The notes: a model not told the origin generated them from the sequence alone. A stretch of 64,000 bases of DNA from Miltoncostaea sp963770865 (GCA_963770865.1 CAVYRD010000007.1:62001-126000); one strand, 5' to 3'. Shown: positions 1 through 8,426, counted from the stretch's first letter. Numbers and translations: made by a program.

Positions 1-462
1 CGCGAGCGCACCTACCGTCCTGAGGACCTGGAGGGGTGCTTCCTGGTCATCGCCGCGACCAACCTGGATCCGATCAACCGGATGGTCTGGCAGGACGCCG
101 AGGCTCGGAACATGGTCTGCAACGTCGTCGATGTGCCCCCGCTGTGCAACTTCATCGTGCCGTCCATCGTGCGGCGCGGCGAGCTGGCCCTCGCGATCTC
201 CACCGGCGGCGCCAGCCCGGTGGTCGCCAAGCACATCCGCCGCGAGCTGGACGAGGCCTACGGGCCCGAGTGGGAGCACCTGGTCTCGCTGATGCGCGAG
301 CTGCGCGACGAGCTGAAGGACCGCTACCGCGACATGCCGAGCCGGCGTGACGCGGTCGAGGTGCTGATGGAGACGGACGTCGTCCGCCTCCTGTCCGAGG
401 GCGACCACGACGCGGCCATGGAGCTGGCCCGGCAGGTGCTGGATCTCGGGGTGCGCGCGTGA
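1..462 (+). CDS. Precorrin-2 dehydrogenase / sirohydrochlorin ferrochelatase-type protein (5' truncated by window edge)
   Basis: Reading frame open from base 1; the 5' end lies outside the window. Translation begins RERTYRPEDLEGCFLVIAAT, the NAD-binding part of the Met8/CysG N-terminal family that oxidises precorrin-2 to sirohydrochlorin in siroheme synthesis. The family signatures DAEARNMVCNVVD, FIVPSIVRRGELALAISTGG and SPVVAKHIRRELDEAYG are all present, followed by the helical C-terminal domain. About 153 residues are visible, roughly two thirds of a typical 200-residue protein. Its TGA overlaps the GTG start of hemA by four bases, so it is the first visible gene of a tetrapyrrole operon. 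Whether it also chelates iron cannot be judged from the fragment. Confidence 0.88.
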   Translation, partial: RERTYRPEDLEGCFLVIAATNLDPINRMVWQDAEARNMVCNVVDVPPLCNFIVPSIVRRGELALAISTGGASPVVAKHIRRELDEAYGPEWEHLVSLMRELRDELKDRYRDMPSRRDAVEVLMETDVVRLLSEGDHDAAMELARQVLDLGVRA

Positions 463-1739
463 ACCTGATCGTCCTCGGCCTCTCCCACAAGACCGCGCCG
501 GTCGAGCAGCGCGAGAAGGCCTCGCTCTCGGAGAAGGAGGCGCGGGCGCTGCTGCGCGAGCTCCTGGCCGGCGGGACCGTGTCGGAGGCCGTCGCGCTCT
601 TCACGTGCAACCGGACCGAGGTCTACGCCACCGTGGCCGACCCGCTGGCCGCCGAGGACGCGGTGTCCGAGGCGCTGGTCGCCCACAGCCGCATCTCGGC
701 CGACGAGCTCTCCTGCGCCCGCTACGTGTTGCGCGACGAGCGGGCGGCCGCCCAGCTCTTCCGGGTCGCCTCGAGCCTCGACTCGATGGTGGTCGGCGAG
801 AGCGAGATCCAGGGGCAGGTGCGCGCGGCCTGGGAGCTCGGCGCCGAGGAGAGCGCGACCGGGCCGATCCTCAACCAGCTCTTCCGCCAGGCGCTCGAGG
901 TGGGCAAGAGCGTGCGCACCCAGACCCACATCGGCTCGGGCTCGTCGTCGGTGCCGGCCGTGGCGCTCGACCTCGCGGAGGACGTCCTGTCCGACCTGCC
1001 GGGGCGCCGCGTCCTGGTGATCGGCGCCGGCCGCATGGCCGAGGCCACCGCGCACGCCCTGGTGGCGCACGGCGTCCACGAGGTCGCCGTCGTAAACCGC
1101 ACCGTCGGCACCGCCCGCGAGCTGGCCGCCCGCTTCGGCGGCCGCGGCGTCGGCTTCGACGAGCTGGCGTCCGAGCTGGAGCGCGCGGACATCGTGATCT
1201 CGTCCACCGACGCGCCCCACCCGGTGCTGCTGCCGGACGTGATCGGGCCGGTGATGGCCGGCCGCCCGGACCGCAAGATGGTGATCGTCGACATCTCGGT
1301 GCCGCGCGACGTCGACGCCGCGGTCGCGGGGATCCCCGGCGTCGCCCTCTTCGACATCGACGACCTGGAGCGCGTGGTCGAGGCCAACCTGAACGGCCGC
1401 CGCCGCGAGGCCGAGCGCGGTGAGGGCTTCGTGATCGGGGCCGTGCAGGGCTTCTCGGCGTGGCGGCGCGGCCTGAAGGCGGCGCCCGCGATCACCTCGC
1501 TGCGCGAGCGCGCCGAGTCGATCCGCCAGGGCGAGCTCGCCCGCCTCGACGGTCAGTGGGACGGGCTCTCCGAGGCCGACCGCGCGCGGGTCGAGGCCCT
1601 GACCAAGGGCATCGTCAACAAGCTCCTCCACGAGCCCACGGTGCGCGTGCGCGCCGCCGCCGAGGAGGGGGACGGGGAGGCGCTGCGGCACCTGGAGAGC
1701 CTCCGCCACCTCTTCGGCCTGGAAGCCTCCGCCGGCTGA
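459..1739 (+). CDS. hemA: Glutamyl-tRNA reductase
   Basis: Reduces glutamyl-tRNA(Glu) to glutamate-1-semialdehyde with NADPH, the committed step of C5-pathway tetrapyrrole synthesis; cytosolic. 426 residues, normal for the family. The N-terminal SHKTAPVEQREK motif, the catalytic cysteine (about C50 in LFTCNRTEVYA), the substrate region DSMVVGESEIQGQ, the Rossmann loop VIGAGRMAEATA and the C-terminal dimerisation helix (LTKGIVNKLLHEP) are all visible. The GTG start gives MNLIVLGLSHK, the standard N-terminus, and overlaps the preceding stop by four bases, implying translational coupling. The early Lys/Arg-rich stretch that mediates haem-dependent degradation in some enterics is not evident. Confidence 0.97.
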   Translation: MNLIVLGLSHKTAPVEQREKASLSEKEARALLRELLAGGTVSEAVALFTCNRTEVYATVADPLAAEDAVSEALVAHSRISADELSCARYVLRDERAAAQLFRVASSLDSMVVGESEIQGQVRAAWELGAEESATGPILNQLFRQALEVGKSVRTQTHIGSGSSSVPAVALDLAEDVLSDLPGRRVLVIGAGRMAEATAHALVAHGVHEVAVVNRTVGTARELAARFGGRGVGFDELASELERADIVISSTDAPHPVLLPDVIGPVMAGRPDRKMVIVDISVPRDVDAAVAGIPGVALFDIDDLERVVEANLNGRRREAERGEGFVIGAVQGFSAWRRGLKAAPAITSLRERAESIRQGELARLDGQWDGLSEADRARVEALTKGIVNKLLHEPTVRVRAAAEEGDGEALRHLESLRHLFGLEASAG

Positions 1740-2632
1740 TCGGGCGCGCCGTCCGCCTGATCCTCGCAACCCGGCGCTCGCCCCTGGCGCTGGCCCAGAC
1801 CGAGCTCGTGTCGGCCGCCCTCGCGGCGGCGGGCCATGAGGTCGAGCTGCTGCCGCTCACGACGACCGGCGACCGCTGGAGCGCCGCCGGCACCGGGGCC
1901 GCGCCCGACAAGGGCCTGTTCGTGAAGGAGCTCGAGGAGGCGCTGCTCGACGGCCGCGCCCACCTCGCGGTCCACTCGGCCAAGGACCTCCCCGGCGAGC
2001 TGCCCGCCGGGCTCGCCCTGCTGGCCGTCCCCACGCGCGAGGACGCGCGCGACGTGGTCGTCGGCCCTCCCGGCGGGCTCGACGCCCTGCCCGCGGGCGC
2101 CCGCGTGGCCACCGGCAGCCCCCGCCGCGCCGCGCAGGTGCTGGCCGCGCGGCCCGACCTGACGATCGTGCCGATCCGCGGCAACGTGGGCACCCGGCTG
2201 GAGAAGCTCGCCCGCGGCGACGCCGACGCGCTGATCCTGGCCGCCGCCGGGCTCGCCCGCCTGGGGCTCGCGCCGGACGGCGCCGTGCCGCTGCCGGTCG
2301 AGATCTCGACGCCCGCGCCCGGGCAGGGCCTGCTGGCCCTCCAGGGCCGCGACGCCGACCTCGAGACGGCCGCCGCCGTGGCCGCCCTCGACGACGGCGC
2401 TGCGCACGCGTGCCTGCGCGCCGAGCGCGCGCTGCTGGCGGCCCTCGGCGGCGGGTGCCTGCAGCCGGTCGGCGCCTACTGCACGCCGCGCGGCGACGGG
2501 CTGCGGTTGATCGCCTTCGCCGGCTCGGAGGACGGCGCCCGGGGCGAGCGCGTGGTGCGCGAGGGACCCTCCGACGCGCCGGAGGCCCTCGGGCGCGAGG
2601 CGGCCGCGGCCCTCGCGGCCGTGCGGGCGTGA
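1736..2632 (+). CDS. hemC: Porphobilinogen deaminase (hydroxymethylbilane synthase), apparent CTG start
   Basis: Polymerises four porphobilinogen units to hydroxymethylbilane. The N-terminal LATRRSPLALAQ, HSAKDLPGELP, GSPRRAAQ and RGNVGTRLEKL motifs and the dipyrromethane-binding cysteine in GGGCLQPVGAY are present. The frame has no ATG, GTG or TTG between 1556 and the conserved N-terminus; upstream in-frame GTGs would add 60 or more unconserved residues inside hemA. The start given is a CTG at 1736 that overlaps the hemA TGA by four bases, matching the GTGA overlaps at the other junctions; a second CTG at 1757 would give the shorter MILATRRS. The start is inferred, the identity is firm. The stop overlaps the next gene by four bases. 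Confidence 0.9.
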   Translation: MIGRAVRLILATRRSPLALAQTELVSAALAAAGHEVELLPLTTTGDRWSAAGTGAAPDKGLFVKELEEALLDGRAHLAVHSAKDLPGELPAGLALLAVPTREDARDVVVGPPGGLDALPAGARVATGSPRRAAQVLAARPDLTIVPIRGNVGTRLEKLARGDADALILAAAGLARLGLAPDGAVPLPVEISTPAPGQGLLALQGRDADLETAAAVAALDDGAAHACLRAERALLAALGGGCLQPVGAYCTPRGDGLRLIAFAGSEDGARGERVVREGPSDAPEALGREAAAALAAVRA

Positions 2633-4152
2633 GCGGCTTCGTCCACCTTGTCGGCGCGGGCCCGGGCGACCCCGGGCTGCTGACGGTGGCCGGGCGAGAG
2701 GCCCTGGAGCGCGCCGACGTGGTGGTCCACGACCGCCTGGGCACCGAGCGCCTGCTGCCCCTCTGCCGCCCGGACGCCGAGCTGCTGAACGCCGGCAAGG
2801 CACCCGGCCGCCAGGCGATGACCCAGGAGGAGATCAACGCCGCCCTGGTCGAGCACGGCCTGCGCGGGCGCCGGGTCGTGCGACTGAAGGGCGGCGACCC
2901 GTTCGTCTTCGGCCGCGGCGGCGAGGAGGCGGAGGCCCTCGCGGCGGCCGGCGTCCCGTACGCCGTCGTCCCCGGCATCACCAGCGCGATCGCCGCGCCC
3001 GCTTACGCCGGGATCCCGGTGACGCATCGCGGCGTCGCCACCTCGTTCACCGTGGTGACCGGCCACGAGGACCCGACCAAGCCGTCCGAGCAGACGGACT
3101 GGGGCGCGCTCGCCCGCGTCCCCGGGACGCTGGTGATCCTGATGGGCATGGGCCGCCTCGGCCGGATCGCCGACGCGCTGATGGCCGGCGGGCGGCCGCC
3201 GGACCAGCCGGTCGGCGTGGTCCAGTGGGGCACCACCGCGCGCCAGCGCCGCCTGGTGGCGACGCTCTCCTCGGTGGCCGTCCGGGTCGAGGAGGAGGGC
3301 CTCGGATCGCCCGCCGTGGTCGTGGTGGGGCCGGTCGCCGGGCTCGCCGAGACGATCGGCTGGCTCGAGCGCCGCCCGCTCACCGGCCGCACGGTCGTCG
3401 TCACGCGCGCCCGCGCCCAGGCCAGCGACCTCTCCGAGCGCCTGCGCGGCCTCGGCGCGGACGTCGTGGAGCTCCCGGTCATCCGCATCGCGCCGATAGC
3501 GTCCTCGCCGGAGAGCGCAGCGGCCATCGACGGGCTCGGCGGCTACGGCCTGATCGTGCTGACCAGCGTCAACGGGGTGGACGCGCTCTTCGAGCGCCTG
3601 GCCGAGCGCGGGCGCGATGCGCGCTCGCTGCCGGCTGCCGCGACGGTCGTGGCCATCGGCCCGGCCACCGCCGAGCGCCTCGCCGCCCACGGTGTGCGCG
3701 CCGACCTGGTGCCCGAGCGCTTCGTCGCCGAGGGCATCCTCGACGCGCTGGCGGACCGGGCGCTGGACGGCGTCCGTGTCCTGGTCGCGCGCGCCCGCGG
3801 CGCCCGCCCGGACCTGGTCGAGGGCCTGCGCGCCCGCGGGGCCGTCGTCGACGAGGTCGAGCTCTACGAGGCCGTCGCCGAGCCGGCCGACCCCGGCGCG
3901 CTCGCCCGCGCGCTGGCCGCGGACCACCTGACCTTCACCGCGTCGTCCACCGTGCGCAGCTTCATCTCCCTGCTCGCCCCGGAGCACCGCGAGGCCCTGC
4001 GCTCGGGCCCCCGCGTGGTCTCGATCGGCCCGGTCACCAGCGAGACCGCCCGCGCCGAGGGGCTCGAGGTCCACGCCGAGGCGACGGAGTTCACCATCCC
4101 GGGCCTCGTGGACGCGCTGCTCGCGGACGTGGGGGCGCCCGCCCGGACGTGA
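2629..4152 (+). CDS. cobA-hemD: Uroporphyrinogen-III C-methyltransferase / uroporphyrinogen-III synthase fusion
   Basis: 507-residue fusion. Residues about 1-245 are the SUMT (CobA) domain, which uses two SAM to convert uroporphyrinogen III to precorrin-2: LVGAGPGDPGLLT, the GDPFVFGRGGEEAEAL loop, VVPGITSAIAAPAYAGIPVTHR and VTGHEDP. Residues about 255-500 are the HemD domain, which cyclises hydroxymethylbilane to uroporphyrinogen III, with the family's ending AEGLEVHAEATEFTIPGLVD. Such CobA-HemD fusions are known in Actinobacteria and Firmicutes. GTG start at 2629 overlaps hemC by four bases. The fusion puts ring closure and siroheme/cobalamin branch entry on one polypeptide, next to the upstream precorrin-2 dehydrogenase. 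Confidence 0.94.
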   Translation: MSGFVHLVGAGPGDPGLLTVAGREALERADVVVHDRLGTERLLPLCRPDAELLNAGKAPGRQAMTQEEINAALVEHGLRGRRVVRLKGGDPFVFGRGGEEAEALAAAGVPYAVVPGITSAIAAPAYAGIPVTHRGVATSFTVVTGHEDPTKPSEQTDWGALARVPGTLVILMGMGRLGRIADALMAGGRPPDQPVGVVQWGTTARQRRLVATLSSVAVRVEEEGLGSPAVVVVGPVAGLAETIGWLERRPLTGRTVVVTRARAQASDLSERLRGLGADVVELPVIRIAPIASSPESAAAIDGLGGYGLIVLTSVNGVDALFERLAERGRDARSLPAAATVVAIGPATAERLAAHGVRADLVPERFVAEGILDALADRALDGVRVLVARARGARPDLVEGLRARGAVVDEVELYEAVAEPADPGALARALAADHLTFTASSTVRSFISLLAPEHREALRSGPRVVSIGPVTSETARAEGLEVHAEATEFTIPGLVDALLADVGAPART

Positions 4153-4940
4153 TCACGCTCCTGACGGACTTCGGGGCGGGGAGTGAGTACGTGGGGGCTA
4201 TGCACGCCGTCCTGGCGGCCGGCGCGCCGGGCGTGGAGCGGGTGGACCTGGCCCACGACATCCCGGCCGGGGACATCCGGCTCGGCGCGCTCACCCTGGC
4301 GCGGCTGGCGCCCCTGCTGCCCTCGGCCGTGCACGTCGCGGTGGTCGACCCGGGCGTCGGCGGGCCGCGCCGCGCCGTCGCCGTGGCGCTGGCCGGGGGC
4401 GGCGTCCTGGTGGGGCCGGACAACGGCCTGCTGGCACCCGCCGCCGAGGCGCTCGGGGCCGTCGCGGCCGTGACCCTCGACCCGCCCGAGGGCGCCTCGG
4501 CCACCTTCCACGGGCGCGACCTGTTCGCGCCCGCCGCGGCGCGCCTCGCCGCCGGGGCCCGGCTGGCCGACCTCGGCGACCCGCTCGACCCCGGTCAGCT
4601 ACTGGTGCCCGACCTGCCCGAGCCGCACGTCGCGCCGGGCGAGCTGGCGGCCCCCGTGGTGGCCGTGGACCGCTTCGGCAACCTGCAGCTCCTGGCGCGG
4701 TCGGGCGACCTCCAGCGGGCGGGCTTCACGATGGGCGACCGCATCTTCGCCGCGGTCACCGACCGCCGCCATCCCGCCACGGTGTGCCGCACGTTCGCCG
4801 ACGCGGCGCCGAAGGGGATGCTCGTGCACCTCGACAGCCACGGCATGGTCGCCGTGGCGGTGAACGGCGGCAGCGCCGCCCAGCGGACCGGCGCGACGGC
4901 CGGCCAGACCCTCAGGCTGGGGCGCTGGGCCCCGGGCTGA
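4149..4940 (+). CDS. S-adenosyl-L-methionine hydroxide adenosyltransferase (DUF62/SAM hydrolase family)
   Basis: 263 residues resembling the DUF62 family, whose characterised members hydrolyse SAM to adenosine and methionine (related to fluorinase and chlorinase). Conserved blocks visible: ITLLTDFGAGSEYVGAMHAV, DLAHDIPAGDI, VHVAVVDPGVGGPRRAVAV, VGPDNGLLAPA, ATFHGRDLFAPAAARLA and VVAVDRFGNLQL. GTG start at 4149 overlaps the cobA-hemD stop by four bases. Its coupling to a SAM-consuming methyltransferase is notable: it could limit SAM flow into siroheme/cobalamin, or simply be a passenger. A halogenase role is not suggested because it keeps the plain hydrolase-type context. Confidence 0.88.
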   Translation: MITLLTDFGAGSEYVGAMHAVLAAGAPGVERVDLAHDIPAGDIRLGALTLARLAPLLPSAVHVAVVDPGVGGPRRAVAVALAGGGVLVGPDNGLLAPAAEALGAVAAVTLDPPEGASATFHGRDLFAPAAARLAAGARLADLGDPLDPGQLLVPDLPEPHVAPGELAAPVVAVDRFGNLQLLARSGDLQRAGFTMGDRIFAAVTDRRHPATVCRTFADAAPKGMLVHLDSHGMVAVAVNGGSAAQRTGATAGQTLRLGRWAPG

Positions 4941-4979
4941 GGCGGGCCGCGACGGCCGCGGCCGTCACGAGCGCGACCC

Positions 4980-5939
4980 TCAGAGCCTTTCCCTCTCCCG
5001 CCCGGCCCCGGCGCGCGGCATGGCGGCGGTCTGCGCGGCGGGGTCCTCGGCGGCAACCCCCTGGGGCGTGGCGGCCTGCTGGGAGACGACCGGCCCCTCG
5101 TCGGGCCCGACCACCGTCACCCGTCGCGCCGCGCGGCGGGCGTGCAGGCCGATCGCGCCGATCACGAGGGCCGAGAGGCCGCCCGTGGTCGCCAGCCAGG
5201 GGATCCAGGGGCTCATCCCGCCGCCGCCCTCGGGCGCCTCGACGAGGGGCGCGGCGGGCGCGGGGGAGGGCGGCGTGAGGACGACCGGGCGGCGCCCGAG
5301 CGGGAACGCCGCCAGCAGACCGGGCCCCTCGCCGGGGGACGCGGCCCACGGGTCGCCGGCCGCGGCGCCGGGGCGCGGCCGCGCGTGGCCGCTGCGCAGC
5401 AGCACGCGCACGGCCTGGGCCGGGTCCACCGGGTCGTCGAGGGCGGCGACGACCGGCGCGACGCCGGCGGTCAGGCGCAGGTAGGCGGCGTGGCCGGCGT
5501 CCACGGTGTGGAGCGACGCGAGCAGCGCGCGCCGTTCCGGTGATCCGAGGCGCGGCAGCAGGGCGAGCTGCACGGCGGCGGAGAGGTCCTCGATCGCCAC
5601 GGCGGTGCGGGCGAAGAGGCGGTCGTCGGAGGTCGCGCGGCCGAAGGCGAAGAGCGGCGGGGCCTGTGCGGCGGTCCCCAGCGCGCCGGCGAGCGCCGCG
5701 ACGTGGGCCCGCTCGACCGCGCCGATCTCCTCGGCCGCCCGCGCGCCGCGGTGGGCGAGGGCGCCGAGCCGCTCGGCCTCGGCGTAGAACGCCGCCTGCA
5801 GGTGCTCCAGCGCGAGCGCCAGGTTGAGCAGCGCGTCGTCGGCCGTCGCGGCGGCCGCGCCGGCGGGGAGCCCGGCGGCGAGGGCCGCGCCGGTGCCGAG
5901 GCCGGCCAGGAAGCCTCGGCGCGAGACGTCCGCGCTCAT
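4980..5939 (-). CDS. TAT-exported ferritin-like protein with C-terminal membrane anchor
   Basis: 319 residues. The N-terminus has a twin-arginine signal (SRRGFLAGLGTGAALAAGL) followed by an alanine-rich h-region. Residues about 35-175 are a ferritin-like four-helix region with paired acidic/His motifs (ALEHLQAAFYAEAERL, VERAHVAALAGAL). A Pro/Ala-rich linker leads to one transmembrane segment near residues 238-258 (WIPWLATTGGLSALVIGAIG) and a cytoplasmic tail after an Arg cluster. Ferritin-like secreted proteins of this kind are frequent in Thermoleophilia; metal binding is inferred from the family. The start overlaps the stop of the upstream ferritin-like gene by four bases, so they are co-translated. 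Confidence 0.8.
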   Translation of the reverse strand: MSADVSRRGFLAGLGTGAALAAGLPAGAAAATADDALLNLALALEHLQAAFYAEAERLGALAHRGARAAEEIGAVERAHVAALAGALGTAAQAPPLFAFGRATSDDRLFARTAVAIEDLSAAVQLALLPRLGSPERRALLASLHTVDAGHAAYLRLTAGVAPVVAALDDPVDPAQAVRVLLRSGHARPRPGAAAGDPWAASPGEGPGLLAAFPLGRRPVVLTPPSPAPAAPLVEAPEGGGGMSPWIPWLATTGGLSALVIGAIGLHARRAARRVTVVGPDEGPVVSQQAATPQGVAAEDPAAQTAAMPRAGAGRERERL

Positions 5940-6511
5940 CGCCCGAGCCCCGCGCCGAGCCCCGCGCGCCGCAGCGCGGCGGTCACCTCGGCCGCGCCGC
6001 GCCCGTCGTCGCTCACGCGGTGCGCGGGCGTCACGCCCACCAGCGCCCGCGCCCAGGCGGCGTCGCGGGCGTCGACCGCGGCCACGCGGGCGGTCGCCGC
6101 GACGCCCTCCGGGCCCAGCTTGCCGGCCAGCCCGTTGAGCGCGGCGACCGCCAGGTCGCCCAGCGCGATGGCGCGGTGGGCGAAGGCGGCGTCGTCGGCC
6201 GCGGCCGGCCAGAGGTTGACCCGCGGCGGGTCGGCCGCGCCCGGGCCGATCAGCGAGCGCAGGGCGGCGATGTGATCGCGCTCGTGCGCCACGGCCGCAC
6301 GCGCGAAGGCCAGCAGGTCCGGCGACACGCGCTCGGCGCGGGCCGCCTTGGAGTAGAGGCCGGCCTGCAGGTACTGCAGCCGCAGCGCCAGGGCGAGGGC
6401 CTCGGAGGGGGCCTGCGCGCGGGCGAGCGGGGGGAGGGCCGCCGCCGCGAGCGCGAGCGCGCCGCCGGCCGCCGCCCGCCGGATGAGATCTGACCTGGTG
6501 GGTGCCTCCAC
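5936..6511 (-). CDS. Secreted ferritin-like domain protein
   Basis: 191 residues with a TAT-like or Sec signal (SDLIRRAAAGGALALAAAAL ... ARAQA) and one ferritin-like four-helix domain containing LRLQYLQAGLYSKA and VAHERDHIAALRSLIG, whose Glu/His spacing fits a di-metal site. The GTG at 6511 is chosen because a GGAGGA sequence sits just upstream; an ATG at 6550 would add 13 residues. It forms a two-gene operon with the downstream ferritin-like/membrane protein (4-base overlap). The pair may store or oxidise a metal outside the membrane; that function is inference. Confidence 0.75.
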   Translation of the reverse strand: MEAPTRSDLIRRAAAGGALALAAAALPPLARAQAPSEALALALRLQYLQAGLYSKAARAERVSPDLLAFARAAVAHERDHIAALRSLIGPGAADPPRVNLWPAAADDAAFAHRAIALGDLAVAALNGLAGKLGPEGVAATARVAAVDARDAAWARALVGVTPAHRVSDDGRGAAEVTAALRRAGLGAGLGR

Positions 6512-6603
6512 CGCGTCCTCCGTGCAGCGATGCCGCTTCACCCTCCCCATCGGCTACGGGGACGCGGTCTGGACCGATGGGGCGCCCCGCGCGGGGTCGG
6601 TGC

Positions 6604-6609
6604 TAGCGT
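6604..6609 (+). promoter_or_regulatory. Probable -10 element of a leaderless promoter
   Basis: TAGCGT lies seven bases before the CTG that opens the DsbA-like protein. The same arrangement, a TAnnnT hexamer 6-10 bases before the start codon, recurs at several genes in this window. No convincing -35 box was seen. Confidence 0.45.
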
Positions 6610-6616
6610 CGGGCGC

Positions 6617-7468
6617 CTGCCGGCCGTCCGCATCATCGAGTTCACCGACCCCGGATGCCCCTGGGCCTACAGCGCCGAGCCCTTCCGGCGCCGGCTCGAC
6701 TGGCTCTACGGCGACAGCCTGGTGTGGGACGTCTGCCTGGTCGGCCTGAGCGGCTCGCCCGAGGACTACCTCGCGAAGGGCTTCACCCCGGAGACCCAGT
6801 CGCGGGCCTTCCGCCGCATCGCCCACGATCACGGCATGCCGATCGACACCGCGGTGCGCCCGCGGATGGCCGCGACGATCCCCGCCTGTCGGGCGGTGGT
6901 CGCGACGCGGCTGAACGCCCCGGACCGGATGCGGATCCTGCTGCGCCGCCTGCGCGTGCGCCACTTCCGCGGCGAGCTGCTCGACGCCCCGGAGACGATC
7001 GCCGGGGCAGCCGCCGACGCCGGCATCGAGATGGCTGACCTGGAGCGCTGGACCGCCGACCCCGCGACCGGGGAGGCCCTAGCGGAGGACATGGCGACCG
7101 CGCGCCGCCCGATGCCCGCGGCGCTCGTGCTCGACGAGCGCCTCGCCAACTGGTCCGGCGGCCGGCGCTACACCTGCCCGTCCTACGAGATCGAGCGCCT
7201 CTCCGACGGGGTGCGCATCTCGGTGCCGGGCTTCCAGCCGTTTGCCGCCTACGACGTCGTGATGGCCAACCTCGTGCCCGGCGTGCGGCGCGCCGAGCCA
7301 CCGGAGACGGCCGAGGAGGTGCTGCGCTGGACGGGCACGCCGCTCGCCTCGAAGGAGGTGGCGGTGGTGCGCGACGTCTCCCTGGAGGACGCCCGCGAGG
7401 AGCTGGGGCGCGTGGCCGTGGAGGATCACGTCGGCGCCGACGGCTTCTGGAGCCTCCCCGCCGGCTAG
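6617..7468 (+). CDS. DsbA/FrnE-family thioredoxin-fold oxidoreductase-like protein
   Basis: About 283 residues. The N-terminus VRIIEFTDPGCPWAYSAEPF is the beta strand and redox loop of the DsbA-like (FrnE, 2-hydroxychromene-2-carboxylate isomerase) group, here GCPW with a single cysteine in place of CxxC, so classical disulfide exchange is doubtful. The C-terminal part carries YTCPSYEIERLSDGVRISVP and a second small domain after residue 215. No ATG, GTG or TTG lies close to the conserved start; an ATG at 6530 exists but overlaps the divergent ferritin gene. The start given is a CTG placed seven bases after a -10-like TAGCGT. Confidence 0.72.
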   Translation: MPAVRIIEFTDPGCPWAYSAEPFRRRLDWLYGDSLVWDVCLVGLSGSPEDYLAKGFTPETQSRAFRRIAHDHGMPIDTAVRPRMAATIPACRAVVATRLNAPDRMRILLRRLRVRHFRGELLDAPETIAGAAADAGIEMADLERWTADPATGEALAEDMATARRPMPAALVLDERLANWSGGRRYTCPSYEIERLSDGVRISVPGFQPFAAYDVVMANLVPGVRRAEPPETAEEVLRWTGTPLASKEVAVVRDVSLEDAREELGRVAVEDHVGADGFWSLPAG

Positions 7469-7529
7469 CCCGGACCTAGCCGATCAACTCCACCAGGTCG
7501 GCGACCGAGTCGACGACCCGCGAGGGGCG

Positions 7530-8255
7530 CTAGGGGAAGCGGTCGATGTCGGCGCGTCCGGTGGCGCCGGTCAGCACCAGGACGGTCTCGAGGCCCGCCT
7601 CGATGCCCGAGACGATGTCGGTGTCCATGCGGTCGCCCACCATCGCGGTGGTCTCGGAGTGGGCGTCGATCTGGTTCAGCGCCGAGCGCATCATGAGCGG
7701 GTTCGGCTTGCCGACGAAGTACGGCGCCACGCCGGTCGCCGCGCTGATCAGCGCGGCCACGGAGCCGGTCGCCGGCAGCGGGCCGGCGGGGGTCGGCCCG
7801 GTGACGTCGGGGTTGGTGGCGATGAACCGCGCGCCGGCGGCCACCAGCCGGATGGCCTGGGTGATGCGCTCGAAGCTGTAGGTCCGCGTCTCGCCCAGCA
7901 CCACGTAGTCCGGCGCGCGCTCGGTGAGCGTGTAGCCCACCTCGTGCAGCGCGGTCGTGAGCCCGGCCTCCCCGATCGTGAACGCCGTCCCGCCGGGCCG
8001 CTGGTCGTGCAGGAAGCGGGCCGTGGCGAGGGCGGAGGTCCAGATCGACTCCTCGGGCACGTCGAGCCCGCTCGCGCGCAGCCGCGCCGCCAGGTCGCGC
8101 CGCGTGTAGATCGAATTGTCGGTGAGCACCAGGAACGGCGTCCCGGTCTCGCGCAGGCGCCGCGGGAAGTCGGCCGCCCCGGGGATCGTCTGCTCCTCGT
8201 GGACGAGCACGCCGTCCATGTCGGTGAGCCACGATCGGATCGCCTCGCGCGCCAC
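7530..8255 (-). CDS. HAD-superfamily (NagD-like) phosphatase, ending at a premature amber codon
   Basis: 241 residues. HAD motif I is WLTDMDGVLVHEEQ, motif II VLTDNSIYTRRDLA, the motif III lysine is in YFVGKPNPLMM and motif IV is MVGDRMDTDI, so the catalytic set is complete for a type IIA HAD enzyme such as NagD or p-nitrophenyl phosphatase. Substrate unknown. The frame hits TAG at 7530-7532 straight after DIDRFP, and then continues RPSRVVDSVADLVELIG to a second TAG at 7476-7478. That tail is the usual ending of this family, so TAG probably replaces a TAC Tyr codon. GTG start with a -10-like TAGGGT six bases upstream. Confidence 0.85.
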   Translation of the reverse strand: MAREAIRSWLTDMDGVLVHEEQTIPGAADFPRRLRETGTPFLVLTDNSIYTRRDLAARLRASGLDVPEESIWTSALATARFLHDQRPGGTAFTIGEAGLTTALHEVGYTLTERAPDYVVLGETRTYSFERITQAIRLVAAGARFIATNPDVTGPTPAGPLPATGSVAALISAATGVAPYFVGKPNPLMMRSALNQIDAHSETTAMVGDRMDTDIVSGIEAGLETVLVLTGATGRADIDRFP

Positions 8256-8261
8256 CGCGCC

Positions 8262-8267
8262 ACCCTA
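8262..8267 (-). promoter_or_regulatory. Probable -10 element for the HAD phosphatase gene
   Basis: On the minus strand TAGGGT ends six bases before the GTG start at 8255, which would give a leaderless mRNA. Confidence 0.4.
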
Positions 8268-8426
8268 TATCCCTCCCGGCTATCCCTCCCGGCGGCGTAT
8301 TGACCCCGCGTGCCCGGTGGCGGAGGCTGGCATCCCCCCGCACCGTGTGGGATCGGCCACCGCCGGCGTGCGGTGGCCCGCCGGGCGGGCCCGGGGGCGC
8401 GGGGGCGCCCTCGGGCCCCAGCCGGG

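Noticed and set aside
324..1769. Long antisense ORF (481 codons) over hemA
   Set aside because: Translation is His/Arg/Gly-rich shadow sequence; hemA on the plus strand is unmistakable.
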